From contig NZ_JBFUPK010000002.1 in NCBI RefSeq assembly GCF_041355105.1, positions 248,001-312,000 on the forward strand: DNA of 64,000 bases, in the 5' to 3' direction. Shown one piece after another: positions 1 through 7,460 of the stretch (the stretch's first letter is position 1; each line of letters begins with the position of its first letter). The notes below the pieces were generated by a model that was not told where the DNA came from, searched no databases, and worked only from the letters and a program-made list of their open reading frames with translations. The DNA comes from Terriglobus sp. RCC_193 (GTDB taxonomy: Bacteria; Acidobacteriota; Terriglobia; Terriglobales; Acidobacteriaceae). The translations under genes were made by a program, and so were the position numbers.

Positions 1-105
1 CTCCTCGTCGCCATGCGCGAACAACTCGGCCTGGAAATGAAAGCCACCCGCGGCCCCATCGACACACTCGTCATCGACAAGGCCGACAAACCGGAATCAG
101 ACTGA
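1..105 (+). CDS. TIGR03435 family protein, C-terminal end (partial)
   Basis: The first 105 bases read as an open frame ending in TGA, with the last 34 residues of a protein whose start lies outside the window. The tail has the pattern LxxxLxxxLGLxxxxxxGPxxxLVIDxxxKP, which I recognise as the C-terminal signature of the TIGR03435 family, a set of secreted proteins of unknown function that is greatly expanded in acidobacterial genomes. Nothing can be said of its N-terminus, export signal or operon from this window. The assignment rests on the tail alone. Confidence 0.65.
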   Translation, partial: LLVAMREQLGLEMKATRGPIDTLVIDKADKPESD

Positions 106-406
106 ATGGAAACTGGAAGACACAGGTCCAAAATGGGAACCGGGTGCCCCAGGTTCGCGAAGCTAACCTGGGTATCGCGGCTACGGCGCGATCCTACGGT
201 CGAAGACCGTCATTCTGAGCAAAGCGAAGAATCCCGACGAACTTCACTGCTCCAATACCGTCCGTCCCTTTCAGCCAGGGAAGCCAAAACCAGCTTCGCG
301 ACGCGAAGCTCCAACGCACGAAGTGCGTCTGCTTTCGGGAAGGGCAGGGCTTCAGCCCTGCCGTGAAAACCGCAACAACAAGGGGCTTTAGCCCCTGAGG
401 GGATCC
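106..406. repeat. intergenic mosaic of short palindromic repeats
   Basis: No gene is supported here. The gap holds, left to right: a hairpin with arms CCCAGGTT and AACCTGGG around GCGAAGC (142-172); ACGGTC-GAA-GACCGT (196-210); an ATTCTGAGC...GCGAAGAAT hairpin (212-232); AGCTTCGCG-A-CGCGAAGCT (292-310); ACGCAC-GAA-GTGCGT (314-328); GGCAGGGC-TTCA-GCCCTGCC (343-362); and GGGGC-TTTA-GCCCC (382-395). The same units recur in most later gaps in a similar order. The short frame at 106-366 simply reads through them. Confidence 0.9.
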
Positions 407-2125
407 CTACTGCACAAAGCTAGCCGGAACCGGCGGCACATCGCTCACATCCCCCAGCAACTCCCACCGCTGCAGGCTGAACGGCACACTGCCATTGCTC
501 CACACATAGTCCTGATACTTCTGCAACGAGAACGCCGCACCCTGCTTCAACTTCGCAGCCGCCAGCCCCTTCATGATGTCGCTCTTGCCAATCTGGTAGG
601 TGATCGCCTGTCCCGGCGTCGTCGAAAACATCGCCGCTTCACTCCGTGCCGTTCCCTCATCCATAGGCACCGTGTTCTTCAGGTAATCCGCCGCCTGCTG
701 TAGCGTGAACTGTCCGGTAGCCAGCTTCACATCCACCTCCACACGCAACGCACGTAAACGGTTCAGCGCATAGATGGCTTCCTTCATCTTTGGCTGTGTC
801 TCATACAGCCCGGCAATCATCATCATCTCTTCCGCGTAGAAGCCAATGCCCTCCTGCGACTCCGAGTCGTAGTACATCCGCCGCACCGGATCAGGATGAT
901 GCATGGCCCACGCCATCTGGAAGTAGTGGCCCGGCGTGCCCTCATGGTTCGTTAGCGGACGCACATCGCGCGAGGTAATGTTCGCCCAGAAGCCGCCCAG
1001 CCGCGGCGTGCTCTTGTAGCTCGAACCGTCTTCATCCAGGCGGTTCACGCTGGTCAGGTCATCCTCGACACCGAGAAAGCCAAGCGCCCCAATGTATTTC
1101 GGCGTCGGCACATAGTAGTAGTGCTTCACACCTGTCGGATCGCCGTTCAGCACACCGTGCTCCGTCATGTACGAGCGCATCGCCGCTTCCTGCTTCTTCT
1201 CATCTGCAATCTGCGCACCCAGCGACGGATACACCGGCACATCCGGCACGCCCTTGTTCGCCGCCTGCGCCAGCGCCTCAAAGGTCACGGCACGATCAAA
1301 CTCCAGCTTGCCCGTCTGCAGAATCTGCTCTGGCGTGTAGCTCATCAACGCAACATTCTTCAGAAACCACACATAACCATCGCGCCCCACCGCTGTCTGT
1401 TGCTTCATGCCCGCCACCTGCGGGCGCAGCCATTCGCGATATGCCACCATCGCCTTCACGGCAGCATCTTCGGCCTTGTCGAACTCCGCAAGCTCCTTCG
1501 TATCAAAGCCTGCCTCCGCATGAACACCGTCTTTGAAGCGGCCCATGCGATCCTCAATCTTCGCCAGATTCTCCATGCAGATCACGGCATACGGCTGCCG
1601 CATATCCGTCAGGTTCGACTTGCCCTCATCCAGCAGACGCGGCAAACTCGCCAGCCGCAGCACCACGTCGTGCTGCATCTGCGGCGTGAACTTCCTGTGC
1701 TGCAACAGCAATGTGTACGTGGCAGTCAGCCCCTGATCGACGTAGAAGAACGGGTTCCGCTGCCACACCGGCAGCACATCCAGTTCCCAGTACACGCGCG
1801 CAATCGCCGAACCCACCAGCCGATAATCCACCCGCGTACTCACCGGCTGTTGAGTCACATCCAGCGCTCGCCACTCCTTCTCAAACGCTGCAATCTGCTT
1901 GCGATACCCCGCCACATCCGCCGCCGACCAGTGCGCCACAAACCCATGCGCGCGGTCGATACGCGGAATGTCGTCATTCGTAAAAGGCTGCTCCGTCGCG
2001 CGCCACTCCCAGAACTTCGCGCTCAGACGTTCCACATCTGTCTGTGTGGAGGCGTGCGCAAACACGCAGGAAACAACAGCAAAGGACGCGGCAGCAACGC
2101 GGCAAAGCAGCTTGGATGTAGGCAT
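407..2125 (-). CDS. DUF885 family secreted metallopeptidase-like protein
   Basis: Protein of about 572 residues with a cleavable signal peptide (hydrophobic run ending near AHA) and the hallmarks of the DUF885 family: an HExxPGH zinc-site motif (H394, E395, H400) followed about 30 residues later by an EGxGxYAEE motif (E425). The family is regarded as gluzincin-like metallopeptidases, and the exported location suggests peptide breakdown in the periplasm. I chose the ATG at 2125; a TTG two codons upstream is also open. It stands alone, with repeat-filled gaps on both sides. The exact substrate is not known. Confidence 0.8.
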   Translation of the reverse strand: MPTSKLLCRVAAASFAVVSCVFAHASTQTDVERLSAKFWEWRATEQPFTNDDIPRIDRAHGFVAHWSAADVAGYRKQIAAFEKEWRALDVTQQPVSTRVDYRLVGSAIARVYWELDVLPVWQRNPFFYVDQGLTATYTLLLQHRKFTPQMQHDVVLRLASLPRLLDEGKSNLTDMRQPYAVICMENLAKIEDRMGRFKDGVHAEAGFDTKELAEFDKAEDAAVKAMVAYREWLRPQVAGMKQQTAVGRDGYVWFLKNVALMSYTPEQILQTGKLEFDRAVTFEALAQAANKGVPDVPVYPSLGAQIADEKKQEAAMRSYMTEHGVLNGDPTGVKHYYYVPTPKYIGALGFLGVEDDLTSVNRLDEDGSSYKSTPRLGGFWANITSRDVRPLTNHEGTPGHYFQMAWAMHHPDPVRRMYYDSESQEGIGFYAEEMMMIAGLYETQPKMKEAIYALNRLRALRVEVDVKLATGQFTLQQAADYLKNTVPMDEGTARSEAAMFSTTPGQAITYQIGKSDIMKGLAAAKLKQGAAFSLQKYQDYVWSNGSVPFSLQRWELLGDVSDVPPVPASFVQ

Positions 2126-2174
2126 GCACAAACACTACCGCATCCCCGCCCAAGTGGAAAGCCGTTCATCTGCC

Positions 2175-2457
2175 TAACCAAATTGTGCCAAGCCTCAACA
2201 TCGAGCGGCCAGCCTGCGAAGCTCGTACGGTCGAAGACCGTCATTCTGAGCGCAGCGAAGAATCCCGACACACTTCACCGCACCACAGCCGCCAAATCCC
2301 TTCCAGCCACAAAACCACACCAGCTTCGCTTCGCGAAGCTCGTACGGTCGAAGACCGTCATCCTGAACGAAGCGAAGCGGAGCTGAAGCATGCCCTCGAG
2401 CGAAGCGAAGGGGACCTGCATTCCTCTCGAGTGACTACAACGCTTCAAGAAATCTGA
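2175..2457. repeat. intergenic palindrome mosaic
   Basis: Gap between the DUF885 gene and the GH28 gene. It contains two copies of ACGGTC-GAA-GACCGT (2227-2241 and 2344-2358), each followed directly by a CATTCTGAGC or CATCCTGAAC repeat core. The GCTTCGCTTCGCGAAGC palindromic piece lies near 2325. No coding potential was recognised. Confidence 0.85.
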
Positions 2458-2490
2458 TCACGAATCTTCCACGCACCCCTCGACAAAATA

Positions 2491-2500
2491 AAAACGTTTC
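2491..2500. promoter_or_regulatory. LacI-type operator-like site upstream of GH28
   Basis: AAAACGTTTC, 35 bases before the GH28 start, differs by one base from the perfect palindrome GAAACGTTTC found upstream of the Gfo/Idh operon at 30841. LacI/GalR-family regulators typically bind palindromes with a central CG of this kind. A ribosome binding site AGGAG lies between it and the ATG. Function is inferred from sequence only. Confidence 0.4.
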
Positions 2501-2534
2501 AGCGACACTGTACTTCCGTCACAGGAGACCCACC

Positions 2535-3788
2535 ATGCGCTGCCTCCCCGCCGTCCTCATCGCCCTTGCCACCACCACCGCCGCAGCACAGACCATCTGC
2601 GACGCGCACACCTACGGCGCAAAGGGCGACGGCAAAACCAACGACACCGCCGCCATCCAGAAGGCCATTGACACCTGCGCGCCGAAGCACGGCACCGTCG
2701 TCCTGAAGGGCGGCACCTTCGTCTCCGCGCCGCTGACGCTGAGGAGCAACCTGACACTCTCCATCGCCGAAGGCAGCAAGCTCCTCGGCTCGCGCAACCT
2801 GGACGACTACCCCATCCGCGAAGATGCCAAATGGCGCCGCGTCGCCCTCCTGCACGCCGACCACGTCAGCAACCTCCGCATCACCGGCGGCGGCATCATC
2901 GACGGCAGCGGCGACGTCTTCTGGGAGATGGCCCACACTCACCGCGTCGCAGGCGACACCAGCGGCAGCGGCGGCTTTCCGCGCCCCATGCTGCTCGACA
3001 TCACAGAGTCGCAGCACCTGACCTTCGATCACATCACGCTGCAAAACTCACCCATGTACAACTTCACCTTCTTCTTCTGCGACGGCATCAAGATCGACCA
3101 CGCCATCATCCGCAACCCCGCCACCGGCGCGCCCAACACCGACGGCATCGACCCCTTCAGCTCAAAAAACATTGAGATCAGCAACGTCGACATCGACACC
3201 GGCGACGACGACATCGCACTCAAGAGCGGACTCGTCGAGCGCGACCCCAAGATCGGCCCCGTCGAACACGTCTACATCCACGACAGCATCTTCCGCCACG
3301 GCCACGGCCTCAGCGTGGGCAGCGAACTCGCAGGCGGCATCAGCGACGTGCGCGTGGAAAACGTCACCATGGAACACACTGACGCAGGCGTCCGCATCAA
3401 GAGCAATCGCACCCGCGGTAACGACATCCACGACCTGCACTACAAGAACATCACCATGACCGGCGTCGGCCAGCCCATCCAGATCACCGAGTACTACCCC
3501 AAGTGGCCCGCCGCAGGCACGGACAAGGCGCAGCCCGTGGACGCACACACCCCGCGCTTCCACGACATCTCGCTCGAAGGCATCACCGCCACAGGTGCAA
3601 AGGACGCCATCATCATCGGTATCCCGGAAATGCCCATCCGCAATCTCACCCTGACCAACGTGAAGATTGAAAGCGAAAAGGGCCTCCAGATCCGCAACGC
3701 AGATGTGACGATGCACAACGTCACCATCACACCGAAATCAGGCGAGCCCATCACCAAAGAAGAAGGCGCCAATATAACCCTTCGCTGA
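2535..3788 (+). CDS. glycoside hydrolase family 28 (polygalacturonase-type)
   Basis: Exported protein of 417 residues with a short signal peptide ending in AAA. It folds as a right-handed beta-helix by homology. All four GH28 signatures are visible in order: NTDG (N201, D203), GDDD (D224 to D226), GHG (G256 to G258) and RIK (R287 to K289). The aspartates are the catalytic acids of the family, and the HG and RxK residues bind galacturonate carboxylates. It probably hydrolyses pectin or related galacturonides in the periplasm or outside the cell. A good ribosome site AGGAG precedes the ATG. The gene is solitary; the LacI-like site upstream suggests sugar-responsive control. Confidence 0.9.
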   Translation: MRCLPAVLIALATTTAAAQTICDAHTYGAKGDGKTNDTAAIQKAIDTCAPKHGTVVLKGGTFVSAPLTLRSNLTLSIAEGSKLLGSRNLDDYPIREDAKWRRVALLHADHVSNLRITGGGIIDGSGDVFWEMAHTHRVAGDTSGSGGFPRPMLLDITESQHLTFDHITLQNSPMYNFTFFFCDGIKIDHAIIRNPATGAPNTDGIDPFSSKNIEISNVDIDTGDDDIALKSGLVERDPKIGPVEHVYIHDSIFRHGHGLSVGSELAGGISDVRVENVTMEHTDAGVRIKSNRTRGNDIHDLHYKNITMTGVGQPIQITEYYPKWPAAGTDKAQPVDAHTPRFHDISLEGITATGAKDAIIIGIPEMPIRNLTLTNVKIESEKGLQIRNADVTMHNVTITPKSGEPITKEEGANITLR

Positions 3789-3845
3789 TCGCTTCACGCA
3801 TAGCCCCGGTATCCTTAAATCAGTGCTTTTCATGGTGCGTGCCAG

Positions 3846-4620
3846 CATGAAAACGCTGATCTGGAGACTGTTATTCACGCTTCACTTGTATTCGTTCTGG
3901 CAATCGTTTTTGTTGCCACGCTTGTCCGGTCGACCTTTGGATTTGGCGAAGCTCTGATCGCAGTGCCCCTGTTGGCGTTTGTGATGCCGCTGCAGGTAGC
4001 TGCACCACTGGCGGTACTTCTCTCCATCGCAGCCGCAGCCGTAGTTGTCGTTCAGGATTGGAAACATATTCACCTGAAAAGTGCCGCAGGGTTGCTCGCG
4101 GCAACTGTCTTCGGTATTCCCATCGGCCTGCTTCTGCTGACCAATCCTCACCAGCAAATAAATAGTGAAAGCATGTCTCGGCATTCTGATCATGCTGTTC
4201 TCGGCCTATTCGTTGTGGACGTCTGGCTCGTTTCATCTCAAGCATGAGAATCGGCCACTGCTTCTGCTGTCAGGATTTCTGGCAGGCATTCTGGGCGGTG
4301 CCTACGGCATGAACGGGCCACCATTAGTGGTTTACGGCTCACTCCGCAGATGGTCGCCGCAGCATTTCCGTGCAACCATCCATGCGTATTTCCTGCCCGC
4401 CAGCATCCTGGGAATGATCGGCTACTGGAGCGCCGGCCTGTGGACTCGCACTGTCACAAACGAGTTTCTATACTCGCTGCCAGCGATGCTCCCCGCAGTC
4501 TTCGCGGGACGTGCGCTCAATCGCCGCTTCTCCGGCGCAGGATTCCTGAAGTATGTCTACATCGGATTGATCCTGATCGGAGCCATCCTGTTCGTGGGAA
4601 CAATGACTCACCGCATATAA
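3846..4620 (+). pseudogene. sulfite exporter TauE/SafE family permease, frameshifted
   Basis: Two adjacent reading frames together make one TauE/SafE-type membrane protein. The first, open from about 3846, carries the N-terminal half with FGFGEALIAVPLLAF and several membrane helices. It runs out of homology near 4155, where the frame shifts by one base. The second, from about 4162 to 4620, carries the C-terminal half including GGAYGMNGPPLVVYGSL, the second conserved loop. The first frame also lacks any ATG, GTG or TTG before 3963, because the nearest ATG (3847) is in another frame. So there are two apparent lesions. Either the gene is decaying or the assembly has errors here. Confidence 0.75.
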
Positions 4621-4779
4621 CGGCGGCTCACAATCCAACATGGCATCATCCAAAGCATGTTGCAGCTTCCTAAAGGCATATCTTTCGGAGCATGCATGGA
4701 ATGGCGCACATCCGCATGACCCAATACGGGCGGCACATCCCCGCCCCTCCGCATCTGTTGTGAAGGATGGAGGGGAATT

Positions 4780-5025
4780 ATGACCGCAACAGACCGCCTC
4801 AAACATGCAACCGCCATTGCTCTCATCGGCGACGGCATCGTCGGCGCGGTGCATCCCACGCACGATGCACAGTTCTGGAAGAAAGGCCCCGCTGGCTGGC
4901 GACGCGGCATGCGCTGGTGCCAGCGCCACCCCAACGCCACCCGCATGTTCGCCATCGCACAGGCAGGCCTGGCGCTCATGTGGATTCTCCACGAAGAGCG
5001 TGGTGTCAGAAATCTCTTCGGCTGA
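4780..5025 (+). CDS. small conserved-looking protein of unknown function
   Basis: An 81-residue frame preceded by a strong GGAGGGG ribosome site, which supports it being a gene. It has no signal peptide; one moderately hydrophobic stretch occurs near residues 57-70 (FAIAQAGLALMWIL). It contains histidines and tryptophans but no motif I recognise. It ends just before a bidirectional terminator. A membrane-associated role is possible but unproven. Confidence 0.55.
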   Translation: MTATDRLKHATAIALIGDGIVGAVHPTHDAQFWKKGPAGWRRGMRWCQRHPNATRMFAIAQAGLALMWILHEERGVRNLFG

Positions 5026-5059
5026 TTCGCCACAGAAATACGCCGAGCCCATTGCAAGA

Positions 5060-5094
5060 AAGAAGGCGCGACCAGAAACGGTTCGCGCCTTCTT
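5060..5094. terminator. bidirectional intrinsic terminator
   Basis: A 12-bp perfect stem, AAGAAGGCGCGA paired with TCGCGCCTTCTT across an 11-base loop. It lies between the convergent small gene ending at 5025 and the toxin gene ending at 5121. A-rich and T-rich arm ends would give a U-run on either strand. Confidence 0.75.
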
Positions 5095-5120
5095 CCAATC
5101 ATCTCTATGAGGATGCTCGC

Positions 5121-5513
5121 TTATCCGGCAGAAGGACGGACCGTGCGCTCCAGCCAGGCCGTCCATTCCTCTTCCGCAATCTCACTCGCCGCCGCACGCA
5201 GCGTCATGGTGAGAACTTCCGATTCGGGACAGGCCAACCTGTGCCCGTTCAGCGCAAGAAATGCAACAAGCGATCCCAGTCCCACTCGCTTGTTGCCGTC
5301 GATGTAGACATGGTTCTTGATCAGGCCCCAACTCAATGCCGCAGCGAGCACTGCGAGGGAAGCATTCGGATCATAGTGATAACGATTTTCAGCGCGATCC
5401 AGCGCGGACCTCAGAAGTCCCTCGTCACGAAGTCCATGGGCACCGCCATACACTTCGATCGAGTCCTTCTGAATCCTGCAGACCGCTTCCACCGATAGGA
5501 AGCGAGGAGTCAT
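5121..5513 (-). CDS. doc: Doc-type Fic toxin (death-on-curing family)
   Basis: Protein of 130 residues with the Fic/Doc core motif HVYIDGNKR (H68 to R76). It matches the Doc form HxFxxxNKR, with Tyr in place of the usual Phe. Characterised Doc toxins phosphorylate elongation factor Tu and stop translation. The size is right for stand-alone Doc toxins. Its start codon overlaps the end of the upstream AbrB-type gene by four bases (ATGA), the usual layout of a type II toxin-antitoxin operon in which the antitoxin is made first. The Phe-to-Tyr change is conservative, so the toxin is probably active. Confidence 0.85.
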   Translation of the reverse strand: MTPRFLSVEAVCRIQKDSIEVYGGAHGLRDEGLLRSALDRAENRYHYDPNASLAVLAAALSWGLIKNHVYIDGNKRVGLGSLVAFLALNGHRLACPESEVLTMTLRAAASEIAEEEWTAWLERTVRPSAG

Positions 5514-5752
5514 TTTGCCAGTTCCCGATAGACCTCTGCGTAACGAGGCTCCGTACGTTTGTATGCAGCAAACGCCTCATCCGCAGAAACACGTAGGATC
5601 GAATCGGTAGTCGGCACAGGAGTGATCTCCAGCTTCCCCTCGACGATCTCAAGCTCCAGCTCTGCATCCTCACGCAGCGACAATGCTTCCATCTGCTCCT
5701 GCGTCAGCAGAATGGCGAGGCGGTCTCCAATGCGTTCCACGCGAAGAGTCAT
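5510..5752 (-). CDS. AbrB/MazE-type antitoxin
   Basis: An 80-residue protein whose first 45 residues have the swapped-hairpin AbrB pattern (MTLRVERIGDRLAILLTQEQ, then acidic strands ELELEIVEGKLEI). The C-terminal half is polar and likely binds and neutralises the Doc toxin encoded four bases into its stop codon. AbrB-type antitoxins usually repress their own promoter, which here must lie in the 87-base gap shared with the divergent DNA glycosylase gene. Confidence 0.75.
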   Translation of the reverse strand: MTLRVERIGDRLAILLTQEQMEALSLREDAELELEIVEGKLEITPVPTTDSILRVSADEAFAAYKRTEPRYAEVYRELAK

Positions 5753-5839
5753 ACGAAAATGATACGCCTGCGGCCATCAGGCTCTTAGGCAATTGCATGC
5801 ATTCTGTCGCTTCCGTCTCTTTGTGGGACACTGTTGGCC

Positions 5840-6556
5840 ATGGCTCATCCTGCCCGCACTCGCAAGCCGCCCTACAACGCCGACGAAGCCGCCACAGCCC
5901 TCTCGGCAGCCGATCCAAAGCTGGCAAAGATCATCGCGAAGGCCGGACCACCACGCCTGCGCATCGCGGGTTCGCAAAGCCCTTTTGAGGCGCTGACGGA
6001 AGCCATCATCTACCAGCAGCTCCACGGCAAGGCCGCAGCCACCATTCACGCGCGCATGATCGCCAGCTTTGAAGAAGTCTGCGGCCTCGGCGTGCATCCT
6101 TCGCCGGAGCACCTGCTCGAATGCCCAACGATCCAGCTTCGTTCCGCTGGCCTCTCCGCAAACAAGACGCTTGCTCTGCGCGACCTCGCGGCCAAGACGC
6201 TCGACGGCACCGTCCCAACGCTGGCTAAAATCCGTCGCATGTCCGACGACGACATCATCGAACACCTCACACAGGTGCGCGGTATCGGCAAATGGACCGT
6301 GGAGATGATGCTCATCTTCCGTCTTGGCCGACCGGACATTCTGCCCGTGGACGACTACGGCGTGCGCAAAGGCTTCGCGCTTACCTTCGGCAAACTCAAG
6401 CCCACCGACAAAGTGACCAACGCAGACCTGCCCAAGCCTGCCGAGATGATCAAGCGGGCTGAACGCTGGCGTCCGTGGCGCTCCCTGGCGAGCTGGTACA
6501 TGTGGCGCGCCTGCGATCTCGCCAAGCCCGACGCCGCCGCAAAACAGCCGGAATAG
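5840..6556 (+). CDS. DNA-3-methyladenine glycosylase II-type (AlkA, HhH-GPD family)
   Basis: Protein of 238 residues with the helix-hairpin-helix motif VRGIGKWTVEM (G148, G150, K151) followed by LPVDDYG. The second aspartate of that motif (D172) matches the catalytic Asp of AlkA. It should remove alkylated purines from DNA as the first step of base excision repair. It is shorter than E. coli AlkA (282 residues) because it lacks the N-terminal beta domain, as in many single-domain homologues. I chose the ATG at 5840; a TTG two codons earlier is also in frame. It is transcribed away from the toxin-antitoxin pair. Confidence 0.85.
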   Translation: MAHPARTRKPPYNADEAATALSAADPKLAKIIAKAGPPRLRIAGSQSPFEALTEAIIYQQLHGKAAATIHARMIASFEEVCGLGVHPSPEHLLECPTIQLRSAGLSANKTLALRDLAAKTLDGTVPTLAKIRRMSDDDIIEHLTQVRGIGKWTVEMMLIFRLGRPDILPVDDYGVRKGFALTFGKLKPTDKVTNADLPKPAEMIKRAERWRPWRSLASWYMWRACDLAKPDAAAKQPE

Positions 6557-6620
6557 GCGCGCGGCGAATCAACCCACTCGACGCAACCACACCCAAAGGC
6601 GCACACTAAGAGCACACGCC

Positions 6621-6788
6621 ATGGGATTCCTTCAGCTGATCGCACGCTCGTTCATCAACACTTTCGGTATCACCCAGCCCGGTCCCGAGGGCGAACGCCG
6701 AGCCGCCTATTTCATCGGCGCGCTGCTCGCGTTCATCGTGCTGGGCATGATCATTGCGCTGGCTGGCTTCCTGAAGCTGCGCGGCTAA
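6621..6788 (+). CDS. small single-span membrane protein
   Basis: A 55-residue frame beginning MGFLQLIARSFINTFG, with one clear transmembrane helix (about residues 31-50, ending in LAGFLKLRG). It follows the AlkA-type gene by 64 bases on the same strand. No family recognised. The amphipathic start, charged middle and clean helix make it more credible than a chance frame, but the ribosome site is weak. Its stop codon overlaps the decayed minus-strand remnant next to it by a few bases. Confidence 0.5.
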   Translation: MGFLQLIARSFINTFGITQPGPEGERRAAYFIGALLAFIVLGMIIALAGFLKLRG

Positions 6789-6931
6789 CGCTCGCCTCCG
6801 TGCTGCGCCATCACCTGCGGCGCAGGAATATCAATCACCTGGTACACGCGCGCGGCAGGTTGAACAACGCCGCATCCGGTTCCGTCTGATCGATCTTTTC
6901 CACCTTAAAATCTTCCGCACCACCACGCGTT
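6785..6931 (-). pseudogene. truncated remnant of a secreted-protein C-terminus
   Basis: On the minus strand, directly after the DUF2059 stop codon, a frame reads VTRGGAEDFKVEKIDQTEPD and continues AALFNLPRA. It then needs a one-base shift to continue VYQVIDIPAPQVMAQHGGER and stop. The ExDxxLFxxP pattern resembles the C-terminal end of DUF4412-like or outer-membrane lipoprotein-sorting-like proteins. No start codon or N-terminal part exists, so this looks like the tail of a deleted gene fused behind its neighbour. Family assignment is tentative. Confidence 0.45.
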
Positions 6932-7460
6932 ACTTCTGTTTTGCCGCAGCGCTCTTCGCCATTTTCGCGGCAAAGTCTTCAAACGCAGCTCGCATCTTCG
7001 GCTGCACAGCCGTCAGTTGCGCCTGCGCAATGCCCTGCGACTTTGCAATCAGTTCCGGCTGTTTCGCCACCATCGCGCGCCCAGCATCGGTGCGATAAAA
7101 CGCCAGCATGCCGTCGATCGTGGTTTCGTCATAGGTTGCCGTATACAGTTCTTCATACTGCGGCTTCAGCTTGTCCCACTGAATCGCATCCCGCACCATC
7201 GCCGAGAGCTGATCCATAAACGCATCAATCTGTTTCTGGTCATCGGGGCCAATCGTCTGCCCCGCCAGAAGCTGCGGCATGATCTTCTTCATCTGCCCTG
7301 CCTGCTGATCGGCAAGCTGATCCAGCGTCTGCTGCATCTTCATCAGCGTGAACATCTCATCAATCTTGGCGCGCTTCGAAGCATCATCCGCAAACGACAC
7401 ACGGCACACGCACAGCAGCAACGCTGCAACACAAACAAACTTCTTCATCCTTAACCTCAC
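6930..7460 (-). CDS. DUF2059 domain secreted protein
   Basis: A 176-residue exported protein with a signal peptide ending near SFA. Its helical body is rich in Gln, Met and Lys and fits DUF2059, including the tail pattern MLAFYRTDAGRAMVAKQPEL. Function is unknown; the family is common in Gram-negative periplasms. The GTG at 7460 overlaps the stop of the OPT transporter gene (GTGA), suggesting translational coupling. An ATG four codons inside (7448) is the alternative start and would leave the signal peptide intact. Confidence 0.8.
   Translation of the reverse strand: MRLRMKKFVCVAALLLCVCRVSFADDASKRAKIDEMFTLMKMQQTLDQLADQQAGQMKKIMPQLLAGQTIGPDDQKQIDAFMDQLSAMVRDAIQWDKLKPQYEELYTATYDETTIDGMLAFYRTDAGRAMVAKQPELIAKSQGIAQAQLTAVQPKMRAAFEDFAAKMAKSAAAKQK

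Noticed and set aside
1121-2386. 421-codon open frame on the plus strand opposite the DUF885 gene
   Set aside because: Arg/His-rich shadow of a high-GC gene, no ribosome site or homology, and runs into repeat DNA.
4767-5498. 243-codon plus-strand frame across the small gene and the doc region
   Set aside because: Overlaps the Doc toxin on the other strand and is Arg-rich without motifs.
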